A stretch of 38,797 nucleotides of DNA, taken from the NCBI GenBank assembly GCA_027596195.1, contig JADGJG010000132.1:1-38797 (forward strand). Reading direction: 5' to 3'. This document shows, piece after piece, positions 30,017 to 38,797 of the stretch. The translations under genes and the position numbers were made by a program. This stretch comes from Podochytrium sp. JEL0797 (taxonomy: Eukaryota > Chytridiomycota > Chytridiomycetes > Chytridiales > Chytriomycetaceae). The notes under the pieces are model-generated. The model was not told the DNA's origin. It was given only the letters and a program-made list of their open reading frames with translations, and ran no database searches. Every line of letters begins with the position of its first letter. The first letter of the stretch is position 1.

Positions 30017-31647
30017 ATGGCGAAGAAAACACTCACGATCGAAGGACTCCCCACCACCGCCGACTGCGCGGGAATGCAGCTCGAAGCTGTCAAAGATCTT
30101 CCCACCACCCTTCGCCGCCTCGACATCTCTGACAACGCCCTCACGAGCGGGAACTTGAACTTTTCCACCGCGACTTCCCTGACCTGGCTGGACCTCAAAT
30201 CAAACAGCTTGACAACTCTCTCGGGCCTGGAAACTCTCAAAGCCATTCAGGTACCTCCTCACATCGCGTCTTCTCCTTTCCCAACACCTTCTAATTCTTT
30301 GTTTCGCCCCCCGTCAAGATTCTGAACCTCGGCGCCAACAAACTCTCCTCCATCGCCTCCCTCCCACACTTTGGCATGCACCTCAAAGCCCTCATCCTCA
30401 ACAACAACTTCCTCACAACCCTCCCGGACCTCTCCCCACTCACAAACTTGAACACCCTCGTCCTCTCCCACAACAACCTCACCTCCCTCCCGAAACCCTT
30501 CCCGCGCCTGCCACAGCTCAAGAAACTGAGTCTCAGTAATAACCAGTTGGTGGAATACCCTTGCTTCACGGCCCCGCCGCCTCCGATTCAGGAATTGAGG
30601 ATGGCGCATAATAATGTCAAGTTGTTGCCTGTCAAGAATCCCAAAGCGGGTGCGGGGACGTACACGATTCCGACGCTGCGGACGCTGGATCTTGGGTCCA
30701 ATGCGTTGGAGGATCTCAAAAATCTTGTGGCTGCTCTCGGTGGGGTTCTTGCGCCTGTGGATGCGTTGACGAATTTGAATTTGAAGGGGAATCCGGTGGC
30801 TATGGAGGAGGAGGAGGAGGAAGCGGGGAAGGGGAAGGCGGATGGGTACAAGCATGCTGTGATTAAGGTGGCTGGGTCGAGTTTGAAGGTGTTGGATGGG
30901 GTGCGGTTTGATGTCAAGTTTTTGGAGAGGAAGGTGAAGCGGAAGGAGAGTGGGTGGTTGGCAAGACAGCAACAGGAGCAGCAAGGGGAGAAGGGTGTGG
31001 AAGAGGGGGATGACGCGCCGGCTGTTGCTGTTAAGCCGAAGCAGGCTGCGGTCAAGAAGGGTGTGCCGATTGGGGGGAAGCCGGTTGCCAAGGCTGCGCT
31101 CGCGTCAAAGAAGCCGAGCAGTGCTGGCGCGGTTGCACCGGCGGCCAAGAAATCTGCTGGGCCCAGCACCGCAAACCCTCTCAAACGAAAGTCGGAGCAC
31201 ACTACCCAAGAATCTCCTGCTCCCAAGAAATCTGCCAAGTCGGACTCAGTGAAGGAAACCCCTGCCGCCAAGAAATCTGTCAAGTCGGACGCCGCACCCA
31301 AGGAATCCCCGGCTCCCAAGAAATCTGCCAAGCCAGAGGCCGACACATTCTTCAAGGAATCTTTCAAGCCATCTGCCGCAGTTACCAAGGCTGCAGCAGC
31401 AGCACATGCAGCGAAGCCAGTCGAGACGAAAGCCGAGACGGTTGCTGTTAAAAAGCAGGAAAAACAATTGGACAAACACGAGGAGCGTCTTCGATCCGGA
31501 GTTGTGGGTGTTGTGGAGGTGAAACCCGTGCACAAGAAAACCGTCAAGGGTGCCAAGGTGGTGGTCAAGTCTGCCAAAGTGGAGGATTTGGAAAAGGCGG
31601 CTTCGGCCAGCGCGTTTGGGACGGGATTGGCGCCTGCTTGGGATTAA
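30017..31647 (+). CDS. Leucine-rich repeat protein with Lys/Ala/Pro-rich tail
   Basis: Two exons (30017-30250 and 30319-31647, 68-nt intron, phase 0) encode 520 residues. About seven Sds22-type leucine-rich repeats fill the N-terminal 300 residues (LRRLDISDNALTSG, LTWLDLKSNSLTTL, LKALILNNNFLTTLP, LNTLVLSHNNLTSLP, LKKLSLSNNQLVEYP, LRTLDLGSNALEDL, LTNLNLKGNPVAME), closing with an LRRCT-like DGVRFD. The tail is basic and low-complexity, with repeated ESPAPKKSAKSD-like units, then a coiled or charged stretch. There is no signal peptide or membrane segment, so it is probably nuclear or cytoplasmic; the tail resembles linker-histone-like DNA-binding tails. The specific function is unknown. Confidence 0.82.
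31180..31345. repeat. Repeats coding KKSAKSD-type units in the LRR protein tail
   Basis: Three imperfect units of about 45 bases encode (E)SPAPKKSAKSD, ETPAAKKSVKSD and ESPAPKKSAKPE. They give the tail an H1-like Lys/Ala/Pro composition. Confidence 0.6.
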
Positions 31648-31750
31648 TCATTAAAAATGTGTGGATTTATCCAGCCCCTCCTTTCGCTTCTTCCCTCATC
31701 TTATTCATTCAATTAAATTCAGGACTTTTACTTATTATTCTTCAAAAAAC

Positions 31751-33724
31751 TTATTTTCGCTTGCGCAATTTCGATTCCCCATCCGCATCATCGCCCTTCG
31801 CCACCACACTCACACCACGACCCCGCAACGCTGCATCCTCCGAGCTCACCCGCGAATGCGCCCCCGACTGCTTCCCAATCCGACGCGCCAACTGCGCCCC
31901 GCCCAAAAACTCCATCACCACGAAAATCACAACGAGCCCACCCAACGCGTAGAACCCAACCGCGCCCCACGCCGCCATACTCTGGTCAAGCGCCCACAAC
32001 ACAAACGGCGCAGCGATAAAGTTGATGGATGTCCATGTCATGAGCCACCCCAAAAAGTCGTATACGCGTTTGTACGGCGCGAGACTCGAGGGTTCGAGGA
32101 AAAGGGGACGCACGTTTCTGCGGAGGGTGCGGCCAACCATGCTGTAGAGAGCTCCGACAGAGAAGGTGAGGTAGTATCCGAGGTCTGTTTTGTGGTGTCA
32201 GTCTGGGCGCCATCGGTTGAGAATCACACAAAAAAGGGCACTCAACGGAATCCATGCCACAAAGCCGACACCAAGAACGTGGTAAACGTAACGAGCGCCC
32301 CTGGCTTCTGCCCAGGCTTCACCATGCGCAGATACACGCAATTCTTCAACCAAAACCCGGTCCGCATGTTCCACGCGTCAATCAGCAGTTTGGGGTTCTC
32401 GGCGAGTTCGAAGCCCAGAATCGACACGTTGCGCGCGCGTTTCCAGACGGGTTTGCCGGTTTTGGGTGACAGCCCAGAGTATCCGATTCCAACCAAATTA
32501 CAGGCACCTTCAGAAAGAAGCCAAGCGGTGTAGAATTTAGAACGGGCGGCGACTCCTGCAGCTTGCATGAAGAGGAATCTGTCGCCATTTTCGAAAGCAT
32601 CAGAATCACACCTACCCTTCCCAAGACTCGAGTTCCAACCAAAAAAAAACTGACCTCTTCCAAAACGGCCACACTGTCGCAAACTCCTCCGTCGCACAAA
32701 AGTGATAATCAAATCTCTTGGAAAACTTCATAAAGATTCCCATCCACAGGACACCGCCGAGGAAACACTTCAGCGCGGGCCACACGCGGGACGGCATACT
32801 CTTGGGCTTGCCGTTTTCAGACGCGATGGCAAACACGCCCTCTCCGCGAGTGAATTCGCGGTAATCGTTGAAATCGAAGGGTGGGCCCACGAGGAATGCG
32901 GCAAAGAAGAAGACGTAGCCAAAGAACTGTGGAGGGGTTGCGGACAAATATCAGACTTCTGTTGTGTTCGAGAACTCGCGCATTGATCATTACCTCCAAC
33001 ACGCCAGGGTACTCCTTGATGGCACGAGAGCGAAGTTCGGGGATAAGGTCCTGTGGTCGCAAGAATGAGGGGAGAAAGGAAGGGCAGAGAGGTCAGACTA
33101 TGGATTAGAATACATGTGATTGTATTCTTCACCTTCTCGGCCTTGGTTCCGTCGTAAACATTCCAAGCAAACGACGTCAACTTGATTACAAGCACCATCA
33201 TGGGCGTCGTGGCATCGAATTTCTAATGGCGATAACAAGGAGATCAGCTTCCGCGGTGATAACACCATGAGTTTTTCCGGGAAATCTCATCTCATCCACA
33301 CACCTTTGCACTGGTTGTCAGAATCTGGACAATAAACAGCCGCACGCAAAAGTGGCCCAGGACGTAGTAAAACATGACGACAGGGGTCCACGAGTTGTTG
33401 CGGAACATAAAGACACCGACGTAAACAATCGAACACATGAGCATCAACTCGAGGAATCCTTCGAGAGAAAAGAGCGAGAGGTACAAGGTGCATGAGGCGA
33501 GAATCGAAAAGATGTGACGGGCCGTTTGCGCTTTGGCGGGGATGAGGGCGAACAGGATCGCAAGAAAGTAGGCGGCTGCGGTGGGAGTGAGGTCAGATCA
33601 ATCGAATCAGCCTGTTCAACTTCAGAGCGCACTCACAGGTCAGCATGAAGCCGCCCTTCAAGACGTCCAAAGGCATGGATATCTTGACCGCCACGGACTC
33701 GAGGAACAGCTCAAGCGGTGACAT
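31751..33724 (-). CDS. ALE1: MBOAT lysophospholipid acyltransferase (Ale1/Lpt1-like)
   Basis: Seven exons (33637-33724, 33304-33575, 33133-33222, 32994-33050, 32655-32926, 32247-32578, 31751-32184) join in phase to 514 residues. Family members re-acylate lysophospholipids in the ER membrane (Lands cycle). Landmarks are MVLVIKLTSFAWNVYDG, IKEYPGVLEFFGYVFFF, VGPPFDFNDYREF, KFYTAWLLSEGACNLVGIGYSG, RNVSILGFELAENPKLLIDAWNMRT with N330, and SALWHGFHLGYYLTF with the active-site His368. Several hydrophobic segments fit a polytopic protein. The C-terminus ends in a basic KLRKRK tail, which may serve ER retention. It is divergent from the LRR membrane gene at 34038. Acyl-donor and head-group preference cannot be read from sequence. 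Confidence 0.9.
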
Positions 33725-34037
33725 TTGGAAGATGGGCTTTTTGGGACAAAAAAAAAGCAGCAATTTCTACTTCTACTTTCATTACAAATTGAATATTCCC
33801 GAAAACAACCTTGCTTTTATCCGGTTTTTATCCGGTTACTACAGGGGTGACAAGGGTGAGGAACCCGAATGAAATTCAGTCGAAAATGCGTCCTACTGTA
33901 TTCTATCATTTTTGAATTCGGGCCTGTATGGGAGACGATGTTGTCGACGCCTTCCACTGACATGGCATTCAAAAACTTTAAAACAGTTTCCCTTCCCGTT
34001 GGAGATTAAAAATTGAAAAAATTTCCTTTGCCAGCAC
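33725..34037. other. Divergent promoter between MBOAT and LRR membrane genes
   Basis: About 310 bases without a gene. A short direct repeat TTTATCCGGTT occurs twice near 33817-33837. The end near 34010 is AT-rich, close to the plus-strand start. Confidence 0.45.
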
Positions 34038-35208
34038 ATGCGTCTTCACGTTCTTGCTGCCCTCGTTGCCTCGCAGGTCGTGAATGCACAGATCTCGGCG
34101 GCAGGATGCAATAACCTGCGCCAGGTCTTCACCGCGTGGGGCTTCGCGACGGCCACGACAGCGACAGTCAACCCGTCCTTCGCTGGCTGCGGATGTAGCT
34201 TTTCTGTTTCCGCCCCGGCCAATTCCCCCGCCGGTGCCACTGCCGCCGCCACGTGTGCCCTGAATACCGCTGCGAATCCTCCCTGGTCGATCGACTCGCT
34301 GTACGTTTGTTGCTATAAACCTTGTGTGCGTGTCTCACGCCCAATTTGCAGCACCATCACTTCTCCGCCCACAACCCTGACCGCTTTCCCCGCCCCTTTG
34401 GTGTCCGGTACAACAGCTGCTGCGGGATTCGAATATACGCAATCTCTGTGAGTTTGCAATCAATCAATCCTGCTTCGAATCCGTATTTATACCCTTCTCT
34501 AGCACTTTTACCAACAATGCCTTGGCTGGATCTGCACTAGTGCAGGCTGAACAGCTGCCCCCGAACTCTGTGTCCTTGTAAGCTACCCTCTTGGTCATGA
34601 CCGTCAGTTTTTGATTAAATCACGTGGTCAACAGGGACATCTCCAACAACCCCAACCTCGCCAACTGGCCGATCCTCAACTCAGCAGGCTCCGTTCCCGT
34701 TCTTTCCTTCTCCACCATCAGCATGACGGGCGACCCGGCGCTGTGTTGTCCCGCGCAATCGGCCCTCTTTTCCCACGTATGTATCCCAGCAACCGCGACC
34801 CCGTGTCCGGCTCCGCCCACCAATGCGACCACAGTTGCGGTTGTGACTTCAGCTGCTATGGCTACCGGGAACGCGGTTGTTACTGCGTCGCCGTCGGGGC
34901 CGTTGGTGGCTTTGTACACTCTGTCATCGATCACCGAAATTCCGTACATTAGGTATGGGGTGATTTGAGGTTGCCAATCCTCGTTCCTCTTTTCTAATCT
35001 ATTGAATGGATTCGGCAGTCCGATCAGCGCGCCTGGAACGATTGTCGTTCTCACGATTGGGATTATCCTGTTTGTCGGAGGGTTCGTGTTGGGCACCGTA
35101 ATGTGGTACACGCGAAAGACTCAGAAGACTGTTGTCATGTCGGCGTATGATTTGGAGGACGTAGACGGGAGGAAGAGTTTGCCGCGTGTTCCGCCACAGG
35201 CGGCATAG
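34038..35208 (+). CDS. LRR-like single-pass membrane protein (tandem copy A)
   Basis: Five exons (34038-34300, 34352-34447, 34503-34577, 34635-34952, 35019-35208), all introns phase 2, encode 313 residues. The leader MRLHVLAALVASQVVNA is followed by a Cys-containing cap (CNNLRQVFTAWGF, GCGCSFSV). Three degenerate leucine-rich repeats follow, each starting at an exon boundary (TITSPPTTLTAFP, TFTNNALAGSAL, DISNNPNLANWP), then a Cys-containing segment (LCCPAQ). A membrane segment spans about 258-280 (VVLTIGIILFVGGFVLGTV), ending in a short cytoplasmic tail with YDLEDVDGRKS. This looks like a receptor or adhesion protein on the cell surface, but no kinase or other effector domain is present. It is the paralogue of the next gene. 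Confidence 0.82.
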
Positions 35209-35338
35209 ATTTTTTTGGGGAGGTTCTTTAAGGAAATGGTCTCGTAATACATTAAGATAGAAGATGAATTGAAAAAGGAGAGAACCCCGGGTTTCCGCGA
35301 TTGCCCGAAGATTTTCCCAAGATTTCCCTCGAAAACGA

Positions 35339-36683
35339 ATGTCATCAGCATTTTTGGTAGTGGTCGCCCTGCGTGGCGCATTCGCCGGAATCTCCGCGAC
35401 CGCCTGCGACAACCTCCTCTCCGTATTCATCGCCTGGGGCTTCTCAACAAACCAGTCGTCCTCAGTGAATCCGAATTTGACCAACTGCAACTGCTCCTTC
35501 GCCATTTCTGTACCAAAGGATTCCGTGGCCAATGCAACATGCGCAAACACCACCGATATCGCCTTCCCATGGTCCATCAACTCTCTGTATGTGAATGTTG
35601 AGGGGGGGTGTCCGATGCTTTTCAACTGACTGCCTTGACTCTTGTTTCAGTCACGTTTCGAATCCGCCCTTGACACTCGGATCTCTCCCCGTGGTTCTGA
35701 CACTTCAGGAAGGTAACTCACCGGGCTTTGAGTATTGCGAGTCGCTGTGAGTTTGGGCGTCGTCTTTTTGGGGCGGAACCACCCCCTGTCGCGCTAGGGA
35801 GGCTCGGACTCTGATACGACAACTTTGGTTTTCCCAACCCAGATCCTTCACCAACAACGCACTGATAGGGAATGCTCTATCCAACTCGGCTTTTTTACCC
35901 ACTCGAACTTATTTCATGTGAGTCCCTTGTCGGAGGGGTTGGCGTCGGACTGGGCCTAATTTGATTCCGCAGCGACGTTTCGAATAACCCAGGGTTAGCA
36001 CCATGGCCCGGGTTAGATGCATACGGAAACGTGCCGTATTATTCCTTTCAGACAGTGTGAGTTATCCCGCCACCCCTGTACCCGTTTTGTTTGAAAACTA
36101 ATTCGAAATTTCATCCTACCCATTGGGGACTCCCAGGACACAACTCGGCGATACCAATAGCTGTTGTCCACCAAGCTCCACCAGTGGAACTATCGCATGC
36201 AACCCTATCGCGCGGATATGCAATGGAACCGTGAACGTGACCATCACCCCGAACGTTGTGAACCTGCCTGGAATCACACTCCCCTCCACGACAACGAGCA
36301 GCAATCCCAACAGCACCCCGACCAGCACCAATCACCCGTCCAGTGATTCGAATGGGAGTACACCGTCTTCCGCGGCACTGTCGTCGGGCGCGATTGGGTT
36401 CATTACGATTGGGATATTGGTGGTTGTTTTGATTGTCTCGTTTGGCGCGTTTGCGCAGCATATGAGGGGACGGCAGAAGCCTGTGGTTGTGCAGGATGAG
36501 GATTATGATCGGATTGATACGGATGAGGGTGGGGATGGTGGGGTGAGTGTGTTGGTGGTGGAGGAGGGAGGGCACAGGGAGGAAGAGGGGGGGAGGAGTA
36601 GGAGGCCGTCGGAGGATTCCAAGAGAAATTCTTTTGTGGCGAGTAGGAAGGGGGATGGGAGTTGGGTGGTGGCGAGCGGGTGA
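35339..36683 (+). CDS. LRR-like single-pass membrane protein (tandem copy B)
   Basis: Five exons (35339-35586, 35651-35746, 35843-35917, 35973-36056, 36137-36683), all introns phase 2, encode 349 residues. The leader MSSAFLVVVALRGAFAG precedes the same Cys cap as copy A (CDNLLSVFIAWGFSTN, NCNCSFAI). LRR-like units follow at exon boundaries (HVSNPPLTLGSLP, SFTNNALIGNAL, DVSNNPGLAPWP), then a CC segment, a Ser/Thr/Asn-rich stalk, and a membrane segment at about 252-273 (GFITIGILVVVLIVSFGAF). The cytoplasmic tail is longer and charged (DEDYDRIDTDEG, then RRPSEDSKRNSF), with likely phosphorylation sites. Exons 2 and 3 are exactly the same lengths (96 and 75) as in copy A. A poly(A) signal AATAAA is at 36743-36748. 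Confidence 0.82.
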
Positions 36684-38164
36684 ATATTTCGCTTTTTTGG
36701 CTCTTTTTTTGGTTCATTCCTCCCTCCCCCCTCGCGGTCTCAAATAAAAACGCATTACTATTTACTGCTCGGTTGTTTTCAAGTTGATTGCCACTGCCAT
36801 GCCCCCTTTCCACCTTCCTCGCGATCGCTGACGACTATGGAAACTGCAATGGGAGGCATGCGCGGATCATGTATCATTGGCGTCGTTGGACCCCTTTGGA
36901 TTTCCAATACGCGGAAAAGAGTGCTGTGAGGAAACACAAACTGAGACGGAGCGGGCCCAAATTTGGTTTTACCGGACGTCTGCTGTTTTCTTTCAGGTGA
37001 AGGAGTAGAGGATGTGGAGATGAATCGCGTTGAAGTGGGTATTGCTTTATCGTCCGTTGGCCAAACGCGTCTTTTCCTATTTTTTTCGCGGCATCGCCCA
37101 GTTTGTTTGGCCCAACCTGTCAACCAAAACAAAAACACGACGAGCCACTGCATGCAGCTGGGCGCTGTAAGGGAGAGACTCAACAATGCCATACGCATCG
37201 CATCTTGTGGTCGAAGCCGTTTGGATCGAGATGTTTACTTAAAGAAAAGTGCGCGTCATCAGCCAGAGCCGACAATAGACGAGAGTACTAGAAAGCACTG
37301 AATCTGGTTGGTGGCCGTGAAGCCGGTTCCAAAAATTGGCATGCACACAATTCGCAAGTTTCCATTGCTTACGCCCCGACCCTCAAAGGATGCAGCAGTG
37401 GGTTTACCCCGTGTCATCCCATACAAGGACATGACCTGGCTCGAGAGAGTGTCTGTATGTGGGGGACGAGGAACGCAACCGACACCGAGTGGTATTGTCG
37501 ACAAAGGAATGTGGCCGGACCCCTGGATCCAGAGATCAACAGGCGTCACCTTCGACTCCGTTAAGCTTGAATGGCGCGCGAAGCAGCATGCTTTGGATAG
37601 GGTTCGAAGATTCCTCATACCGCTCTTGAGGTAGAGTTTAAATATATATAAAAAAAAAATTTGCGCAACATCCAATTTTGCTCAGCAAAGTAGGCAGGAT
37701 ATTTGTGAAGCCGATCGTCTCTGCCCGCCTTCTTAGGAGATTCGTAGCTTTCCATGGGATCAGAAACAGTCATTTAAAGGGTGCTTTCGATCGTTTTCGT
37801 CGAACACATGTATTGTTTTGACTTGAAAAGGTATGGGATATGCAGAAAAATAAAGTCAATTTATTGAGGGGGGGGCCCCAAATAAGGTCATAAAAGCTAT
37901 TTAGAGGGGGGCCTTTCTTTTTTTCGGTAGGGCAAAAACCTTTCATTTTGAATGAAGAGAAATGCGAGGGTTCGCGACATCCCCGGAGGAATCTTGGTCG
38001 GCATAATTCTACAAAAAGTCAGAAAACATAAACCCAAAACTCTGCACTGTTGCAATGTTAAGCCGGAGCGTGAATGAACTCAATGAAGTAGTTTTGAAAC
38101 GAAAGCCTGGGGTCGTGGCTGGCACACACTTGGTACGCACTCCAAGCCCAAAAAATTCCACAAA
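36684..38164. other. Long intergenic stretch with weak ORFs only
   Basis: No gene could be supported. A plus frame with an ATG at 37341 stays open for 98 codons to 37634, but it overlaps an equally long minus frame and shows no domain. Short G-rich blocks (GAGGGGGG type) recur near 37868 and 37905. The right end is the promoter of the P450 gene. Confidence 0.45.
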
Positions 38165-38797
38165 ATGTTTTCAGCTCTCCGATTCGCCATTGCCGTGCCC
38201 ACGTTGCTTGCTGGCGTCGTCATCGCAAGGGTGATCTCTGCGAAACGGCGTGCTTCGGCTCTGCAGAAGATGAATCTTTCTCTGCTCATTCATCCCGTTT
38301 TGATTGGCCCAAGTTCAATTTTGAATTATTTGAATGTGAGTCCCCCGAGACTCTGAACAACAACATTATTAAATCTCCACCGTTATGTAGCTGATTCCTT
38401 CGTGGATCAAAATCAAGTTTCCAAAGAACTGGGCGTTCGAGCGCAAGTTTTCGTCATTCGCGGGCTTGTGAGTTTTTCATCGATCGAAATGTACGTGATC
38501 TCAATTTTGCGAAAAGGCAATCTTCGACGATGGCCATATGTGAACCGGATAAGTCGATGGTGTATGTTGCCGATCCTGATTTGTGTCGCGAGATCATGAT
38601 TGGTCGATACAAGGAGTTTTTGAAGCCCGTTCAATTCTACGGGATTCTCGATGTTTATGGTAATGCGGCCACTTAGCGAAACAAAGGTTCTAATAACCTT
38701 GATAGGCAAGAATATCGTCACCACTGAAGGCGCGGATTGGCGCAAACACCGCAAAATTGCCGCACCCACGTTTTCGGAATCCAACAACGCGTTGGTT
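38165..38797 (+). CDS. Cytochrome P450, N-terminal part (cut by the right edge)
   Basis: Four exons are visible (38165-38335, 38391-38467, 38517-38659, 38706-38797 continuing), with phases matching across introns of 46-55 nt. The start MFSALRFAIAVPTLLAGVVI is a membrane anchor typical of ER P450s. Beta-1 strands follow (MVYVADPDLCREIMI), then KEFLKPVQFYGILDVYG. The C-helix is diagnostic: GKNIVTTEGADWRKHRKIAAPTF, where the WxxxR contacts a haem propionate, followed by SESNNALV. The I-helix, ExxR and the haem-Cys loop lie outside the window, so completeness and subfamily cannot be judged. The substrate is unknown. Confidence 0.9.

Noticed and set aside
30588..31577. A 329-codon minus-strand frame
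   Set aside because: It lies antisense to the LRR gene, whose repeats and basic tail are clearly coding on the plus strand.
37868..37915. G-rich blocks as a G-quadruplex element
   Set aside because: Only two G runs are present close together, which is fewer than the four needed for an intramolecular quadruplex.
1..38797. tRNA genes, rRNA, CRISPR arrays and intact transposons
   Set aside because: GTTCGAA-type strings were seen (for example near 37600) without a matching A box or cloverleaf; no regularly spaced repeats, terminal inverted repeats or transposase frames were found.

Overview
The window looks like nuclear DNA of an early-diverging (zoosporic, chytrid-like) fungus. Its genes are dense and split by many 46-90 nt GT-AG introns. 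It carries fungal housekeeping genes (S-adenosylhomocysteine hydrolase, CCR4-NOT subunit 2, EDC3, ALE1-type acyltransferase, succinyl-CoA ligase beta), a presenilin (a family generally missing from Dikarya), and several chitin-binding secreted proteins. The placement is inferred from gene content; no rRNA or other marker is present. No tRNA, rRNA, CRISPR array or intact transposon was recognised.

Layout. 1-218 (-): start of a CBM5/12 protein cut by the left edge. 219-1598: no supported gene. 1599-3224 (+): S-adenosylhomocysteine hydrolase. 3588-4381 (+): secreted, probably GPI-anchored expansin-like protein. 4419-6416 (-): seven-exon presenilin with an N-terminal MYND zinc finger. 6620-7646 (-): LysM protein with a C-terminal double-psi beta-barrel (DPBB)-like domain. 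7703-8662 (-): LysM-CAP protein. 8663-9516: broken ORFs and a palindromic promoter. 9517-11991 (+): Sel1-repeat protein. 12120-13058 (-): Bmt6-like rRNA methyltransferase. 13749-15369 (+): two CBM5/12 modules, a Thr-rich linker and the DPBB-like domain. 15757-17178 (+): LysM modules plus the same C-terminal domain. 17586-17825 (+): small mitochondrial protein. 18459-19571 (-): NOT2. 19779-24532 (-): twelve-exon CAND1. 24721-25209 (+): ParB/sulfiredoxin-like small protein. 25316-25677 (+): stress-response A/B-barrel protein. 26280-28012 (+): succinyl-CoA ligase beta. 28177-29914 (+): EDC3. 30017-31647 (+): LRR protein with a Lys/Ala-rich tail. 31751-33724 (-): MBOAT lysophospholipid acyltransferase. 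34038-35208 and 35339-36683 (+): tandem pair of LRR single-pass membrane proteins. 36684-38164: weak ORFs only. 38165-38797 (+): N-terminal part of a cytochrome P450.

The left half is a dispersed cell-surface cluster. Three genes share one closely conserved C-terminal DPBB-like domain attached to different chitin-binding front ends (CBM5/12 or LysM). A fourth gene has a classical expansin-like barrel, and a fifth joins LysM to CAP. The promoters of three of these genes (left edge, 13749, 15757) each hold two exact copies of the 10-mer TGGTGGCTGA, which suggests joint regulation. The MYND-presenilin fusion is the most unusual protein, and most of it is supported by one uninterrupted exon. The right half is mainly mRNA turnover, ubiquitin-ligase control, energy and lipid metabolism, followed by the LRR membrane pair. 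Exon models were built by eye from splice sites, reading-frame phase and family similarity.
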